In this document: piece by piece, positions 1 to 5,734 of the stretch
How positions within the stretch are numbered: position 1 is the stretch's first letter
Layout of the letters: each line of letters opens with the position of its first letter
NCBI GenBank assembly: GCA_041481485.1
Contig: JBGPBY010000411.1
Location: forward strand, 1 to 6,733
DNA length: 6,733 nt
DNA from: JBGPBY01 sp041481485
GTDB taxonomy: Bacteria; Acidobacteriota; Terriglobia; 20CM-2-55-15
Direction: 5' to 3'
Translations under genes and position numbers: made by a program
Notes under the pieces: generated by a model
Database searches by the model: none
What the model was told of the DNA's origin: nothing
The model's input: the letters and a program-made list of their open reading frames with translations, nothing else

Positions 1-1443
1 ACCCTGATTGCCGTGATCTCTTTGATGCTGCTGACTGCAGCGGCTGCTGCCGCCGCGCCGCCGACCTTTAATAAGGATATCGCGCCGATCCTGTATCAAA
101 ACTGCGCAATGTGCCATCGGCCCAACGAAGTTGCGCCGTTTTCATTGCTGACGTATCAGGACGCCTCGAAGCGCGCAAAACTGATTGCCACGGTAACCGA
201 GCGCCGATACATGCCGCCCTGGAAGGCGGAGCCCGGCTACGGCCACTTCGCAAACGAGCGCCGGTTGACCGACGAGCAGATCCGGTTAATCAAGGAATGG
301 GCCGAAGCGGGCGCGCCCGAAGGAGATACGACCAAACCCGAAGCACCCACATTTACCAGCGGGTGGCTTGGAGGGAAGCCGGATCAAGTCCTGACGGCAG
401 CGGACAAGTTTACATTGCCAGCGGATGGTCCCGATCAGTTCCGCTGTTTTGTCCTGCCGCTGGGATTCGACCACATCACCTACGTGAATGGCGTGGAATT
501 TCGTCCGGACAATCGACGCATCGTCCATCATGCTCTGGTATTTACAGATAACACCGGAGCGGGGCGCCGTCTGGCGGCCGGAAGCAAAGATAACGGGTAT
601 TCCTGTTTTGGCGGACCGGGCATTCCGGCTTTTGGGCTGATCGGAGGCTGGGTTCCAGGTTCGCTGCCTCAACCCGGCATTGACGATTACGCGCGCCTTA
701 TTCCAAGCGGCGCGGATATCGTCGTGCAAATTCACTATCATCCTTCGGGCAAACCCGAAGTCGATCAGTCGTCGCTCGGCCTGAAATTTTCGGGGCCGCC
801 CACCGACGGTCACACCGCTGCGGTAATCGTGGCTCCGAACATCGATATTCCGGCGGGTGACGCGCATTACGTGGTGAATGGGCAGATTGTATTGCCACGC
901 AGTGTTGAAGTTATCGGAATCGCGCCTCATGCGCACTATCTGTGTAAGGACATGAAAGTGACGGCGCACCTGCCCGATGGTTCCACGATTCCACTGATTT
1001 GGATCAAGGACTGGGACTTCAACTGGCAGGGGAACTACAGCTACAAAAAACCCATCGCGTTGCCGAAAGGCACGAAGATTGATCTGGAATACACGTACGA
1101 CAACTCCGCTGCGAATCCGCGCAATCCCTCACGTCCACCGGTAAGTGTAAGTTTCGGCGAACAGAGCACCGATGAGATGGCTGTCGCGTTCATCGTGGTC
1201 GCATTGCCCACTCCCGCGGACGCGAACGATTTCGAACGGCAACTGATAATTCAATACCTGGAAGCCTTCCTGTACGTCGGTTCTCGAGTGGAGAACCTGC
1301 CGCCCGAGATCCCACGCCAGCAGCGCGATCTGATCGCACAGGTCTTCCGCGCCTTCGATCGCAACGGAAATGGTCTGCTCGATGCCGACGAGCGCGACGG
1401 CTTGCTGGCATTGATCGGAACGATGCTGGGTTTAGCGAGATAG
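1..1443 (+). CDS. Secreted cytochrome c / type II copper (PHM-like) monooxygenase fusion with C-terminal EF-hand; 5' end probably cut by window
   Basis: Residues are numbered from the GTG at 13. An N-terminal haem-c domain has CxxCH at 31-35 and a Met candidate axial ligand in MPPW (67-70). The remainder resembles the two-domain copper type II ascorbate-dependent monooxygenase fold (peptidylglycine/dopamine monooxygenases). The expected ligands all appear in order: HH at 172-173 and H241 (IHYH) for one copper, then H306 and H308 (HAH) and M389 (STDEM) for the other. The C-terminus carries a canonical 12-residue EF-hand loop at 449-460 (D, N, N, G, D and E at positions 1, 3, 5, 6, 9, 12). Such proteins are annotated as ascorbate-dependent monooxygenases in Acidobacteriota; the substrate is unknown. 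A hydrophobic Ala-rich signal-like segment (2-15) precedes the haem domain but has no basic n-region, and the frame is open to base 1. The start therefore probably lies upstream of the window; GTG 13 is only the first usable codon seen. Periplasmic location is inferred. Confidence 0.88.
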   Translation, partial: TLIAVISLMLLTAAAAAAAPPTFNKDIAPILYQNCAMCHRPNEVAPFSLLTYQDASKRAKLIATVTERRYMPPWKAEPGYGHFANERRLTDEQIRLIKEWAEAGAPEGDTTKPEAPTFTSGWLGGKPDQVLTAADKFTLPADGPDQFRCFVLPLGFDHITYVNGVEFRPDNRRIVHHALVFTDNTGAGRRLAAGSKDNGYSCFGGPGIPAFGLIGGWVPGSLPQPGIDDYARLIPSGADIVVQIHYHPSGKPEVDQSSLGLKFSGPPTDGHTAAVIVAPNIDIPAGDAHYVVNGQIVLPRSVEVIGIAPHAHYLCKDMKVTAHLPDGSTIPLIWIKDWDFNWQGNYSYKKPIALPKGTKIDLEYTYDNSAANPRNPSRPPVSVSFGEQSTDEMAVAFIVVALPTPADANDFERQLIIQYLEAFLYVGSRVENLPPEIPRQQRDLIAQVFRAFDRNGNGLLDADERDGLLALIGTMLGLAR

Positions 1444-1456
1444 CAGTCAGCCCACC

Positions 1457-1474
1457 AATTCCCTGAACGGAATT
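1457..1474 (+). terminator. Weak hairpin after the monooxygenase gene
   Basis: AATTCC (1457-1462) and GGAATT (1469-1474) form a perfect 6-bp stem with a 6-base loop, starting 13 bases after the stop codon. No T-run follows, so this is not a classical Rho-independent terminator. It could be a transcript-end stabiliser or chance. Confidence 0.2.
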
Positions 1475-1549
1475 ACGCAAAAGACCCGATAGGTTGCGCA
1501 CGGCCGTAAGTCTACATTCGTAGCCATAGGCTCTCGACAGGACCAGAGA

Positions 1550-1565
1550 CCGAGGGGAGTCTCGG
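1550..1565 (+). promoter_or_regulatory. Small hairpin in the DUF3300 leader
   Basis: CCGAG (1550-1554) pairs with CTCGG (1561-1565) around a loop GGGAGT that is itself purine-rich and Shine-Dalgarno-like. It ends 13 bases before the DUF3300 ATG. An alternative pairing GAGAC/GTCTC (1546-1550/1559-1563) overlaps it. It might modulate translation start; evidence is structural only and weak. Confidence 0.2.
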
Positions 1566-1578
1566 AGCACGGTGGACT

Positions 1579-3012
1579 ATGAAGCTATACGCAAAAAATG
1601 CCGCGAGAAAAATCCTTGGGGTTGTCTGCGTAGCGAGTCTTGTCTCCGGACCCACCGAGACCCGCGCGCTCTTTTTACCGTATCAGGACGGTTCGGCAAC
1701 ATCCAAGCAGCCGGACGCGAAGAGTTCTGCTAATCAGCAGCAGCCGGCCGCGAAAATTCCTGCCGATCAACTCGATTCCCTGGTGGCGCCGATTGCGCTT
1801 TATCCGGACCCGCTGCTGGCGCAGACGCTCGCGGCCTCTACGTATCCTCTCGAGCTCGTTCAGCTCCAGCAATGGCTCGAGAAAAACAGCACACTGAAAG
1901 ACAAGGCACTCGCCGATGCCGTTGCGAAACAGCCGTGGGATCCCAGCGTCCAGTCCATGGCTGGCCTTCCGGATGTTGTGAAGCGGCTCGCCGACGACGT
2001 TCAATGGACGACAGATCTCGGCAACGCTTTTCTCGCGCAGCAAAGCGATGTCATGAACGCCGTACAGCGGATGCGCAAGAAAGCCAAGGACACCGGCAAC
2101 CTGAAGTCGAACGAACAGATCAAAGTCGAAACGAAAACCGTGGAAACCCAGCCTGTGATTATTGTCGAGCAGGCCAATCCGGAAGTGATTTACGTTCCGA
2201 GCTACAACCCCACGGTGGTTTATGGCGCGCCGATATATCCGTATCCTCCGATCTACTATCCTCCTCCCGGTTACTATGCGGCGGGTATGGCCATTTCCTT
2301 CGGCGTCGGCATTGCGATGGGCGCCATGTGGGGCGGCGGCTGGGGCTATGGCTGCGGATGGGGCGGCGGCAACAACGTCTACATCAATCACAACAATAAT
2401 TTCAATCGCAACACCAACATCAACGGCGGCAACAGAAACAATGTCGGTTCCGGTAACCGTGGGGGCAACAACTGGCAGCACAATCCAGAACATCGCGGCG
2501 GCACTCCTTATGCGGACCGAGGGACTGCAGACCGGTTTGGAGGAACCACCCGAGGAGATTCCGTTTCAAACCGGCAATCCAACGCCAAGCAACAGGTCGG
2601 CCGGCAAGAAGGCAATCTGCCAAGCAGCCAGCGCCCGGGCGCGTCTGACCGATCTGCCGGTGCAGGTGCCGGAGCTGGGGCCAGCGATCGTTCTGCCGGC
2701 GCGAACCGCGGCAGTGCAGGAGGAGCCGGCGTCAGTGATCGTTCTGCCGGCGCAGACCGCGGCGGTGCAGGGGCGAGTGATCGTTCCGCCGGGAACCGCA
2801 GCAGTGCTGGAGGTGGAAGTGCAGATCGGGTCGGTAGCAAGGATATGTCACGCGGCTCCGGCGCCGGCAGCGGCAGTGCGATGAGCGGCGGCTCTGGCGG
2901 TTTCGACGGATCGAGCGCTCGCTCCAGTAGCAGCCGGGGAGCCTCAAGTGCCGGAGGCCGATCGGGCGGCGGCGGGCGAAGCGGGGGCGGCGGCGGCGGC
3001 CGACGGAGGTAA
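1579..3012 (+). CDS. DUF3300 domain-containing exported protein with low-complexity Gly/Asn/Ser tail
   Basis: The protein is 477 aa and its function is unknown. An N-terminal signal peptide (basic residues at 2-11, hydrophobic core about 12-22, possible cleavage after TRA at 28-30) is followed by a Gln/Ala/Lys linker. The DUF3300 (Pfam) domain spans about 60-216 and opens with an LDSLVAPIALYPDPLLAQ stretch (65-82). It closes with a VIYVPSYNPTVVYG segment (203-216), both typical of the family. A Pro/Tyr-rich stretch (217-232), a hydrophobic Gly/Ala segment (about 233-250), an Asn-rich tract and a long Gly/Ser/Ala/Arg tail ending in RRR follow. The tail holds four SDRSAG repeats. The ATG at 1579 is preceded by GGTGG (1571-1575) and GGAG (1564-1567), a moderate ribosome site. 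DUF2950 starts 6 bases after its stop, so the two are co-translated. The tail suggests a surface or matrix-exposed extension, which is inference. Dense alternative-frame ORFs here come from the GC-rich repeats. Confidence 0.92.
   Translation: MKLYAKNAARKILGVVCVASLVSGPTETRALFLPYQDGSATSKQPDAKSSANQQQPAAKIPADQLDSLVAPIALYPDPLLAQTLAASTYPLELVQLQQWLEKNSTLKDKALADAVAKQPWDPSVQSMAGLPDVVKRLADDVQWTTDLGNAFLAQQSDVMNAVQRMRKKAKDTGNLKSNEQIKVETKTVETQPVIIVEQANPEVIYVPSYNPTVVYGAPIYPYPPIYYPPPGYYAAGMAISFGVGIAMGAMWGGGWGYGCGWGGGNNVYINHNNNFNRNTNINGGNRNNVGSGNRGGNNWQHNPEHRGGTPYADRGTADRFGGTTRGDSVSNRQSNAKQQVGRQEGNLPSSQRPGASDRSAGAGAGAGASDRSAGANRGSAGGAGVSDRSAGADRGGAGASDRSAGNRSSAGGGSADRVGSKDMSRGSGAGSGSAMSGGSGGFDGSSARSSSSRGASSAGGRSGGGGRSGGGGGGRRR
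2644..2793 (+). repeat. Irregular coding repeats (SDRSAG) in the DUF3300 tail
   Basis: Four copies encoding SDRSAG start at 2644, 2683, 2734 and 2776, with spacings of 39, 51 and 42 bases. Copies two and three share the 17-base core GATCGTTCTGCCGGCGC and continue nearly identically for about 20 more bases, encoding AxRGxAG. Identity at codon level suggests recent slippage or duplication within the low-complexity tail rather than protein-level convergence alone. Confidence 0.75.
3005..3009 (+). promoter_or_regulatory. Ribosome binding site of DUF2950, abutting the DUF3300 stop
   Basis: GGAGG at 3005-3009 lies 9 bases before ATG 3019. It is made of the last two Arg codons of DUF3300, and TAA follows directly at 3010-3012. 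The arrangement favours start at 3019 rather than the in-frame ATG at 3040, and implies translational coupling by ribosomes finishing the upstream gene. Confidence 0.85.
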
Positions 3013-3018
3013 TCGGAC

Positions 3019-3966
3019 ATGAAAATCAGGAATGCAAAGATGAAGCTGTTCCGGACAATCTCCTCCGCGCGGTTTGTGCTGTTGTTTATGGCAGTCAGCC
3101 TTACGGCGCAGACCACGCCGAAAGCAGCCGGAAAACCGGAGACGTTCACCTCGACAGAAGTTGCGGCAGATACGCTTATTGCGGCGGCCGAGAAATTTGA
3201 TACGGCGGCCCTCTCCCGGATTTTCGGTGAGCAAGGCAAGGACATTATCTTCACCGGCGAACCGGCGCGCGACAAGGAAGTTGCCACCGCCTTCGCGGCT
3301 CAGGCGCGAATAAAAAAAAGTGTGACGCTCGATCCCCATCATAAGAATCTGGCCTATCTCATGATTGGGGCTAATGATTGGCCGTTTGCTGTGCCTATCG
3401 CAAAGCATGGCGAGACGTGGTCGTTTGATCTGGCCCTCGGACGCCAGGAACTGCTCTATCGCCGCATCGGCGGAAATGAACTGGATGCGATCGAGATTTG
3501 CCGTGGCTTTGTCGAGGCGCAGCACGATTATGCACTCGACAAACATGGCAGCTCCGTCAATCAGTACGCGCAGCGGATTATCAGCACTCCGGGCAAACAG
3601 GACGGGCTGGCGTGGCAGAACGCAAACGGAAGCTGGGACGGACCTATCGGCGAAAATGTGGCACGGGCAATCGAGAGCGGATACGCAAAAGGCAGTCCAT
3701 ACCATGGTTACTACTTCAAGGTCCTGACAGGACAGGGTTCGGCAGCGCAGCTCGGCGAAATGGACTACATCATCAAAGGCTACATGATCGGCGGGTTTGC
3801 TCTGCTTGCCGTCCCTGCCGACTATGGCAATACGGGCGTGAAGACGTTCATGGTCAGCCAGGATGGCGTCGTCTACGAGAAGGACTTCGGTGCCGAAACC
3901 CGCGAGAAAACAAAAGACATCACTCGCTTCAATCCCGACAAGACGTGGAGCCCGGTGAAGCCGTAG
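3019..3966 (+). CDS. DUF2950 family exported protein
   Basis: The 315-aa product matches the DUF2950 family as I recall it; no biochemical function is established. A signal peptide (basic n-region MKIRNAKMK, hydrophobic core about 18-28, likely cleavage after LTA at 28-30) points to export. Family-like stretches include a WPFAVPI motif (121-127), ELLYRRIGGNELDAIE (144-159), YYFKVLTGQG (231-240), and a Gly-rich GYMIGGFALLAVPADYG segment (254-270). It ends with a TGVKTFMVSQDGVVYEKDFG stretch (272-291). Length is close to that expected for the family. It follows the DUF3300 gene by 6 bases with the shared ribosome site; these families are often neighbours, so a joint envelope role is likely but unproven. 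A run of eight A (3312-3319) lies inside the gene without breaking the frame. No terminator with a T-run is visible after the stop. Confidence 0.93.
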   Translation: MKIRNAKMKLFRTISSARFVLLFMAVSLTAQTTPKAAGKPETFTSTEVAADTLIAAAEKFDTAALSRIFGEQGKDIIFTGEPARDKEVATAFAAQARIKKSVTLDPHHKNLAYLMIGANDWPFAVPIAKHGETWSFDLALGRQELLYRRIGGNELDAIEICRGFVEAQHDYALDKHGSSVNQYAQRIISTPGKQDGLAWQNANGSWDGPIGENVARAIESGYAKGSPYHGYYFKVLTGQGSAAQLGEMDYIIKGYMIGGFALLAVPADYGNTGVKTFMVSQDGVVYEKDFGAETREKTKDITRFNPDKTWSPVKP

Positions 3967-4007
3967 CCCTTTCCAATTTCTGAGCCGCGTTAGCAGCGAC
4001 ACTCCTT

Positions 4008-4031
4008 GTAGCCACCGGCGTCAGCCGGTGG
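4008..4031 (+). repeat. REP-like palindrome A (CCACCGGC class)
   Basis: GTAG (4008-4011) directly precedes an 8-bp perfect stem, CCACCGGC (4012-4019) and GCCGGTGG (4024-4031), with loop GTCA. The stem sequence differs from the four elements that follow, but the GTAG head and 8-bp stem geometry are the same. It lies about 42 bases after the DUF2950 stop, where it could also stabilise the mRNA end. Confidence 0.75.
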
Positions 4032-4075
4032 AACAACAATCCATGAAAATCAGACATCCTTGACGCACTACGGAT

Positions 4076-4099
4076 TGTAGGCGCGGTCTATGACCGCGC
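4076..4099 (+). repeat. REP-like palindrome B (GCGCGGTC stem)
   Basis: T plus GTAG (4077-4080) precedes stem GCGCGGTC (4081-4088), loop TAT, and GACCGCGC (4092-4099). The 24-base unit is the exact reverse complement of element E at 4256-4279. Confidence 0.85.
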
Positions 4100-4143
4100 A
4101 TATTCTCGAATTGAGGAATTGTGCTCGAAGAATGCGACTCCGA

Positions 4144-4167
4144 TGTAGGGGCGGTCCATGACCGCCC
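4144..4167 (+). repeat. REP-like palindrome C (GGGCGGTC stem)
   Basis: T plus GTAG (4145-4148) precedes stem GGGCGGTC (4149-4156), loop CAT, and GACCGCCC (4160-4167). It is the reverse complement of element D at 4200-4223 with a single difference in the loop. Confidence 0.85.
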
Positions 4168-4177
4168 ACAATTTTCA

Positions 4178-4190
4178 GGGATGCAATCCC
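4178..4190. repeat. Central mini-hairpin between palindromes C and D
   Basis: GGGAT (4178-4182) and ATCCC (4186-4190) are a perfect 5-bp inverted repeat around GCA. Its centre (4184) falls within one base of the symmetry axis of the C-D pair (4183.5). Short CAAT (4169-4172) and ATTG (4195-4198) segments outside it are also complementary. Confidence 0.5.
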
Positions 4191-4199
4191 ACAGATTGC

Positions 4200-4223
4200 G
4201 GGCGGTCATAGACCGCCCCTACA
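4200..4223 (-). repeat. REP-like palindrome D (GGGCGGTC stem, inverted)
   Basis: GGGCGGTC (4200-4207), loop ATA, GACCGCCC (4211-4218), then CTAC (4219-4222), which is GTAG on the minus strand. The orientation is opposite to C. Confidence 0.85.
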
Positions 4224-4255
4224 GTTGGGAATCAAATCCATATCTGATACATCGT

Positions 4256-4279
4256 GCGCGGTCATAGACCGCGCCTACA
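4256..4279 (-). repeat. REP-like palindrome E (GCGCGGTC stem, inverted)
   Basis: GCGCGGTC (4256-4263), loop ATA, GACCGCGC (4267-4274), then CTAC (4275-4278), which is GTAG on the minus strand. It is the perfect inverted partner of element B. Confidence 0.85.
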
Positions 4280-4444
4280 GTCCGCTGTCCGTCAATTATG
4301 TCAATATCCGCCGGGAGACGGTTTTCCTGATAGACCCGCCTTCATACGCCTGCCGAAAAAAATCTATTCACCTTGCCAGCTTTGACCAACGTTTTCCGCA
4401 TTGATAGTTGGCGGGCAATTAGTCCTACCCGCGATACCAGCAAA

Positions 4445-4449
4445 AGGAG
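4445..4449 (+). promoter_or_regulatory. Ribosome binding site that fixes the start at 4457
   Basis: AGGAG at 4445-4449 sits 7 bases before ATG 4457, and the peptide from this ATG begins with a clean signal sequence (MKRCIPVILIV). The longer in-frame reading from TTG 4375 or nearby would bury this signal peptide behind 28 residues and is rejected. Confidence 0.85.
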
Positions 4450-4456
4450 AGCGTTC

Positions 4457-5233
4457 ATGAAGCGTTGCATACCGGTGATTCTGATCGTCAGTGTGGTGTT
4501 TGGAACTCTCGAGGCCCCACCGGCCCGAGCCCAGATGTCGGCAAAGGAAGTGGTGAACGTTGGTGGATGGATTGGCGGCCTCATGGGGACATACAGCGGT
4601 GGGGTCTGCTACGTGAAAGAAAACTGCACGGGAAGGGAAGCCTGGATGCTTCTCGGCATTTACACCGGTGCCGGAATTGGGACGATTGCGCTCCTGAACA
4701 AAGTGGGAAGTTCAAAAAAACAACCGGCGGCCCGGCCGGCCCCAGCGCCGTACCGGCCGGATGACTTTTCACAAATCCAATTCTCAGTGAAGAAGGGAGA
4801 TCACATTTCCGTTCGAGACGCGTCGGGCAAAATGAAAAAAGGAGTCATTGAATCCATAACCAGCTCTTCGTTGAAGCTGCGAACCGGACAGTCGAGCCGT
4901 GACTACTCCAATGCCGACGTTACGGAAATATACCAGCGCCGCCGCCAGACGGATTCCTACGGTCCTATTCCCTTAACATTAGCCAGCGTCGTCGTCGGCG
5001 CAATCGTCATTCCGCAAATGAATACCGGTAGGTGGTGTACTGGCAAGGGAGCGGGTACCTGTGTCGCCGGTGCTGGAGCTTTGGGAGCCGGAATATATCT
5101 CGGCCTGAGTTCCATACCCAAACGGACTCGCATCTACAAATCCACACCGCAACGGACAACGGGCATCGATTGGCGAGTCGCGCCTGTCGTATCTAAAGAC
5201 ACCCGGGGCGCCGCAATGCGGATTTCATTTTGA
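4457..5233 (+). CDS. Exported Gly-rich membrane-associated protein with SH3-like middle region; function unknown
   Basis: The product is 258 aa from ATG 4457. A signal peptide (1-25, cleavage likely after PARA before Q26) is followed by a Gly-rich segment and a Cys pair C51/C57. A hydrophobic glycine-zipper-like stretch (about 63-80) and a Pro/Ala linker (89-101) come next. Residues 107-160 have the pattern of a small beta-barrel (SH3/Lsm-like): KKGDHISVRDASGKMKKGVI, then a short SSSLKL strand and a DVTEIYQRRRQ end. A second hydrophobic segment (172-187), a second Cys pair C194/C202, and another Gly/Ala helix (203-219) follow, then a basic segment ending in a hydrophobic F. I recall similar SH3-plus-glycine-rich proteins in Acidobacteriota, all uncharacterised. 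The paired Cys residues could form disulfides in the periplasm. The next gene starts 25 bases downstream, so the two are probably co-transcribed. Real gene: strong ribosome site and signal peptide; function: unknown. Confidence 0.85.
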   Translation: MKRCIPVILIVSVVFGTLEAPPARAQMSAKEVVNVGGWIGGLMGTYSGGVCYVKENCTGREAWMLLGIYTGAGIGTIALLNKVGSSKKQPAARPAPAPYRPDDFSQIQFSVKKGDHISVRDASGKMKKGVIESITSSSLKLRTGQSSRDYSNADVTEIYQRRRQTDSYGPIPLTLASVVVGAIVIPQMNTGRWCTGKGAGTCVAGAGALGAGIYLGLSSIPKRTRIYKSTPQRTTGIDWRVAPVVSKDTRGAAMRISF

Positions 5234-5247
5234 AATACTTTGAAATA

Positions 5248-5252
5248 AGGAG
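5248..5252 (+). promoter_or_regulatory. Ribosome binding site of the 5259 gene
   Basis: AGGAG at 5248-5252 lies 6 bases before ATG 5259. Just upstream, TTTGAAATA occurs twice (5229-5237 and 5239-5247), a 10-base-period direct repeat spanning the stop of the previous gene; its role, if any, is unknown. Confidence 0.85.
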
Positions 5253-5258
5253 AAATCG

Positions 5259-5693
5259 ATGACTACCAAACGTGTGATTGCTTCCTGCATCCTGCTGTTC
5301 TTCAGTTTCAATTTCGCTTTCGCCCAACAGGCGAACACCGGTAAATCCTCTTCGCACAAATATCGGACGCTATTGACTATCGTTGGAGGAGCCGGTGGCG
5401 TCGTCGTCGGACTGTTGATGTCGCTGTCTGTCTTTGACGACGCGATCAACTCGGAACGGAAGGGCAATATTACAATGGCGCTTACCGGAACTGGCGGCGC
5501 CGTCGGCGGATATTTTCTGGGCCGTATGATTGATAAGAACAAGACAGCGGCGAAGGCAATACCAACGGCCGATTTGCGTTTTTCAAACTATCTTTACTCG
5601 AAGGTTCAGCCGAAAAGGAATCCGCTTGAGCTGAACCTGCATCGTGAAGTTTTTCTGGACGATGTGAAACCCCCGGCTAACAATTCTGATTGA
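5259..5693 (+). CDS. Small exported protein with two Gly-rich membrane segments; function unknown
   Basis: The product is 144 aa. A clear signal peptide (1-22: basic TTKR, core IASCILLFFSFNFAF, cleavage after AFA before Q23) is followed by two hydrophobic Gly-rich stretches. These lie at about 38-59 (LLTIVGGAGGVVVGLLMSLS) and 71-91 (ITMALTGTGGAVGGYFLG), separated by a short charged loop containing DDAINSERKG. The remaining 50 residues are polar and contain no recognised motif. The glycine-zipper-like spacing resembles that of the protein encoded just upstream, so the two may pack together in a membrane; that is inference. It sits 25 bases after the 4457 gene with its own strong ribosome site. 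I do not recognise a family. Confidence 0.82.
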   Translation: MTTKRVIASCILLFFSFNFAFAQQANTGKSSSHKYRTLLTIVGGAGGVVVGLLMSLSVFDDAINSERKGNITMALTGTGGAVGGYFLGRMIDKNKTAAKAIPTADLRFSNYLYSKVQPKRNPLELNLHREVFLDDVKPPANNSD

Positions 5694-5694
5694 T

Positions 5695-5711
5695 GCCCTT
5701 GCGTTAGGGGC
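5695..5711 (+). terminator. Hairpin between the 5259 and 5735 genes, no T-run
   Basis: GCCCTT (5695-5700) can pair with AGGGGC (5706-5711) including one G-U pair around loop GCGTT. No T-run follows; the sequence continues into GCGGCCGC (5710-5717). It could be a weak attenuating structure rather than a true terminator. Confidence 0.25.
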
Positions 5712-5734
5712 GGCCGCTGAGTTGGAATTGCGGT

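Larger units (their letters stand above)
3967..4456. other. 490-base non-coding region with REP-like palindrome cluster and leader of the 4457 gene
   Basis: No convincing gene is present on either strand. The first half (4008-4278) contains five GTAG-flanked palindromes described separately. The second half (4280-4456) should hold the promoter for the genes from 4457 on. A TTGACC at 4382-4387 is a fair -35 candidate, but no good -10 sits at the right distance (best is TGATAG-like sequence around 4402-4408), so I do not call a promoter. Minus-strand open frames here merely read through the palindromes. Confidence 0.7.

Noticed and set aside
1450..1560. Possible c-di-GMP-I (GEMM) riboswitch because of an ACGCAAA motif at about 1474-1480 upstream of DUF3300
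   Set aside because: The conserved upstream half (CACGCA...GGGCAAACC-like), the GAAA tetraloop and its receptor, and the closing stem cannot be found. The short motif alone is not enough; a covariance-model scan would settle it.
2508..3287. Long minus-strand open frame rich in Pro/Ala/Arg opposite the DUF3300 tail, and plus-strand frames at 1872-2399 and 2222-2884
   Set aside because: They are shadows of GC-rich repetitive coding sequence; the peptides have no domain features, and they overlap well-supported DUF3300 and DUF2950 genes.
3309..3319. A-run inside DUF2950 as a programmed slippage site
   Set aside because: The frame is intact on both sides and the full-length family match continues; there is no stem-loop or alternative frame of note downstream.
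2944..4002. 352-codon minus-strand open frame opposite DUF2950
   Set aside because: It overlaps the whole DUF2950 gene, which has a clear family match, signal peptide and ribosome site; the antisense peptide has no recognisable domain.
4021..4209. Minus-strand 62-codon open frame in the intergenic region
   Set aside because: It reads through the palindromes, and the peptide looks like translated repeat sequence.
4008..4279. CRISPR array
   Set aside because: The units are in mixed orientation, the spacers are uneven (about 32 to 44 bases), two stem classes occur and no cas genes are nearby; GTAG-headed REP palindromes explain the pattern.
4382..4408. Promoter with TTGACC as -35 for the 4457 operon
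   Set aside because: No acceptable -10 hexamer lies 16-18 bases downstream, so it is mentioned only as a possibility in the intergenic entry.
4373..4456. Longer version of the 4457 gene starting from TTG near 4373
   Set aside because: It would add 28 residues before a clear signal peptide and lacks a ribosome site; AGGAG at 4445-4449 and ATG 4457 fit much better.
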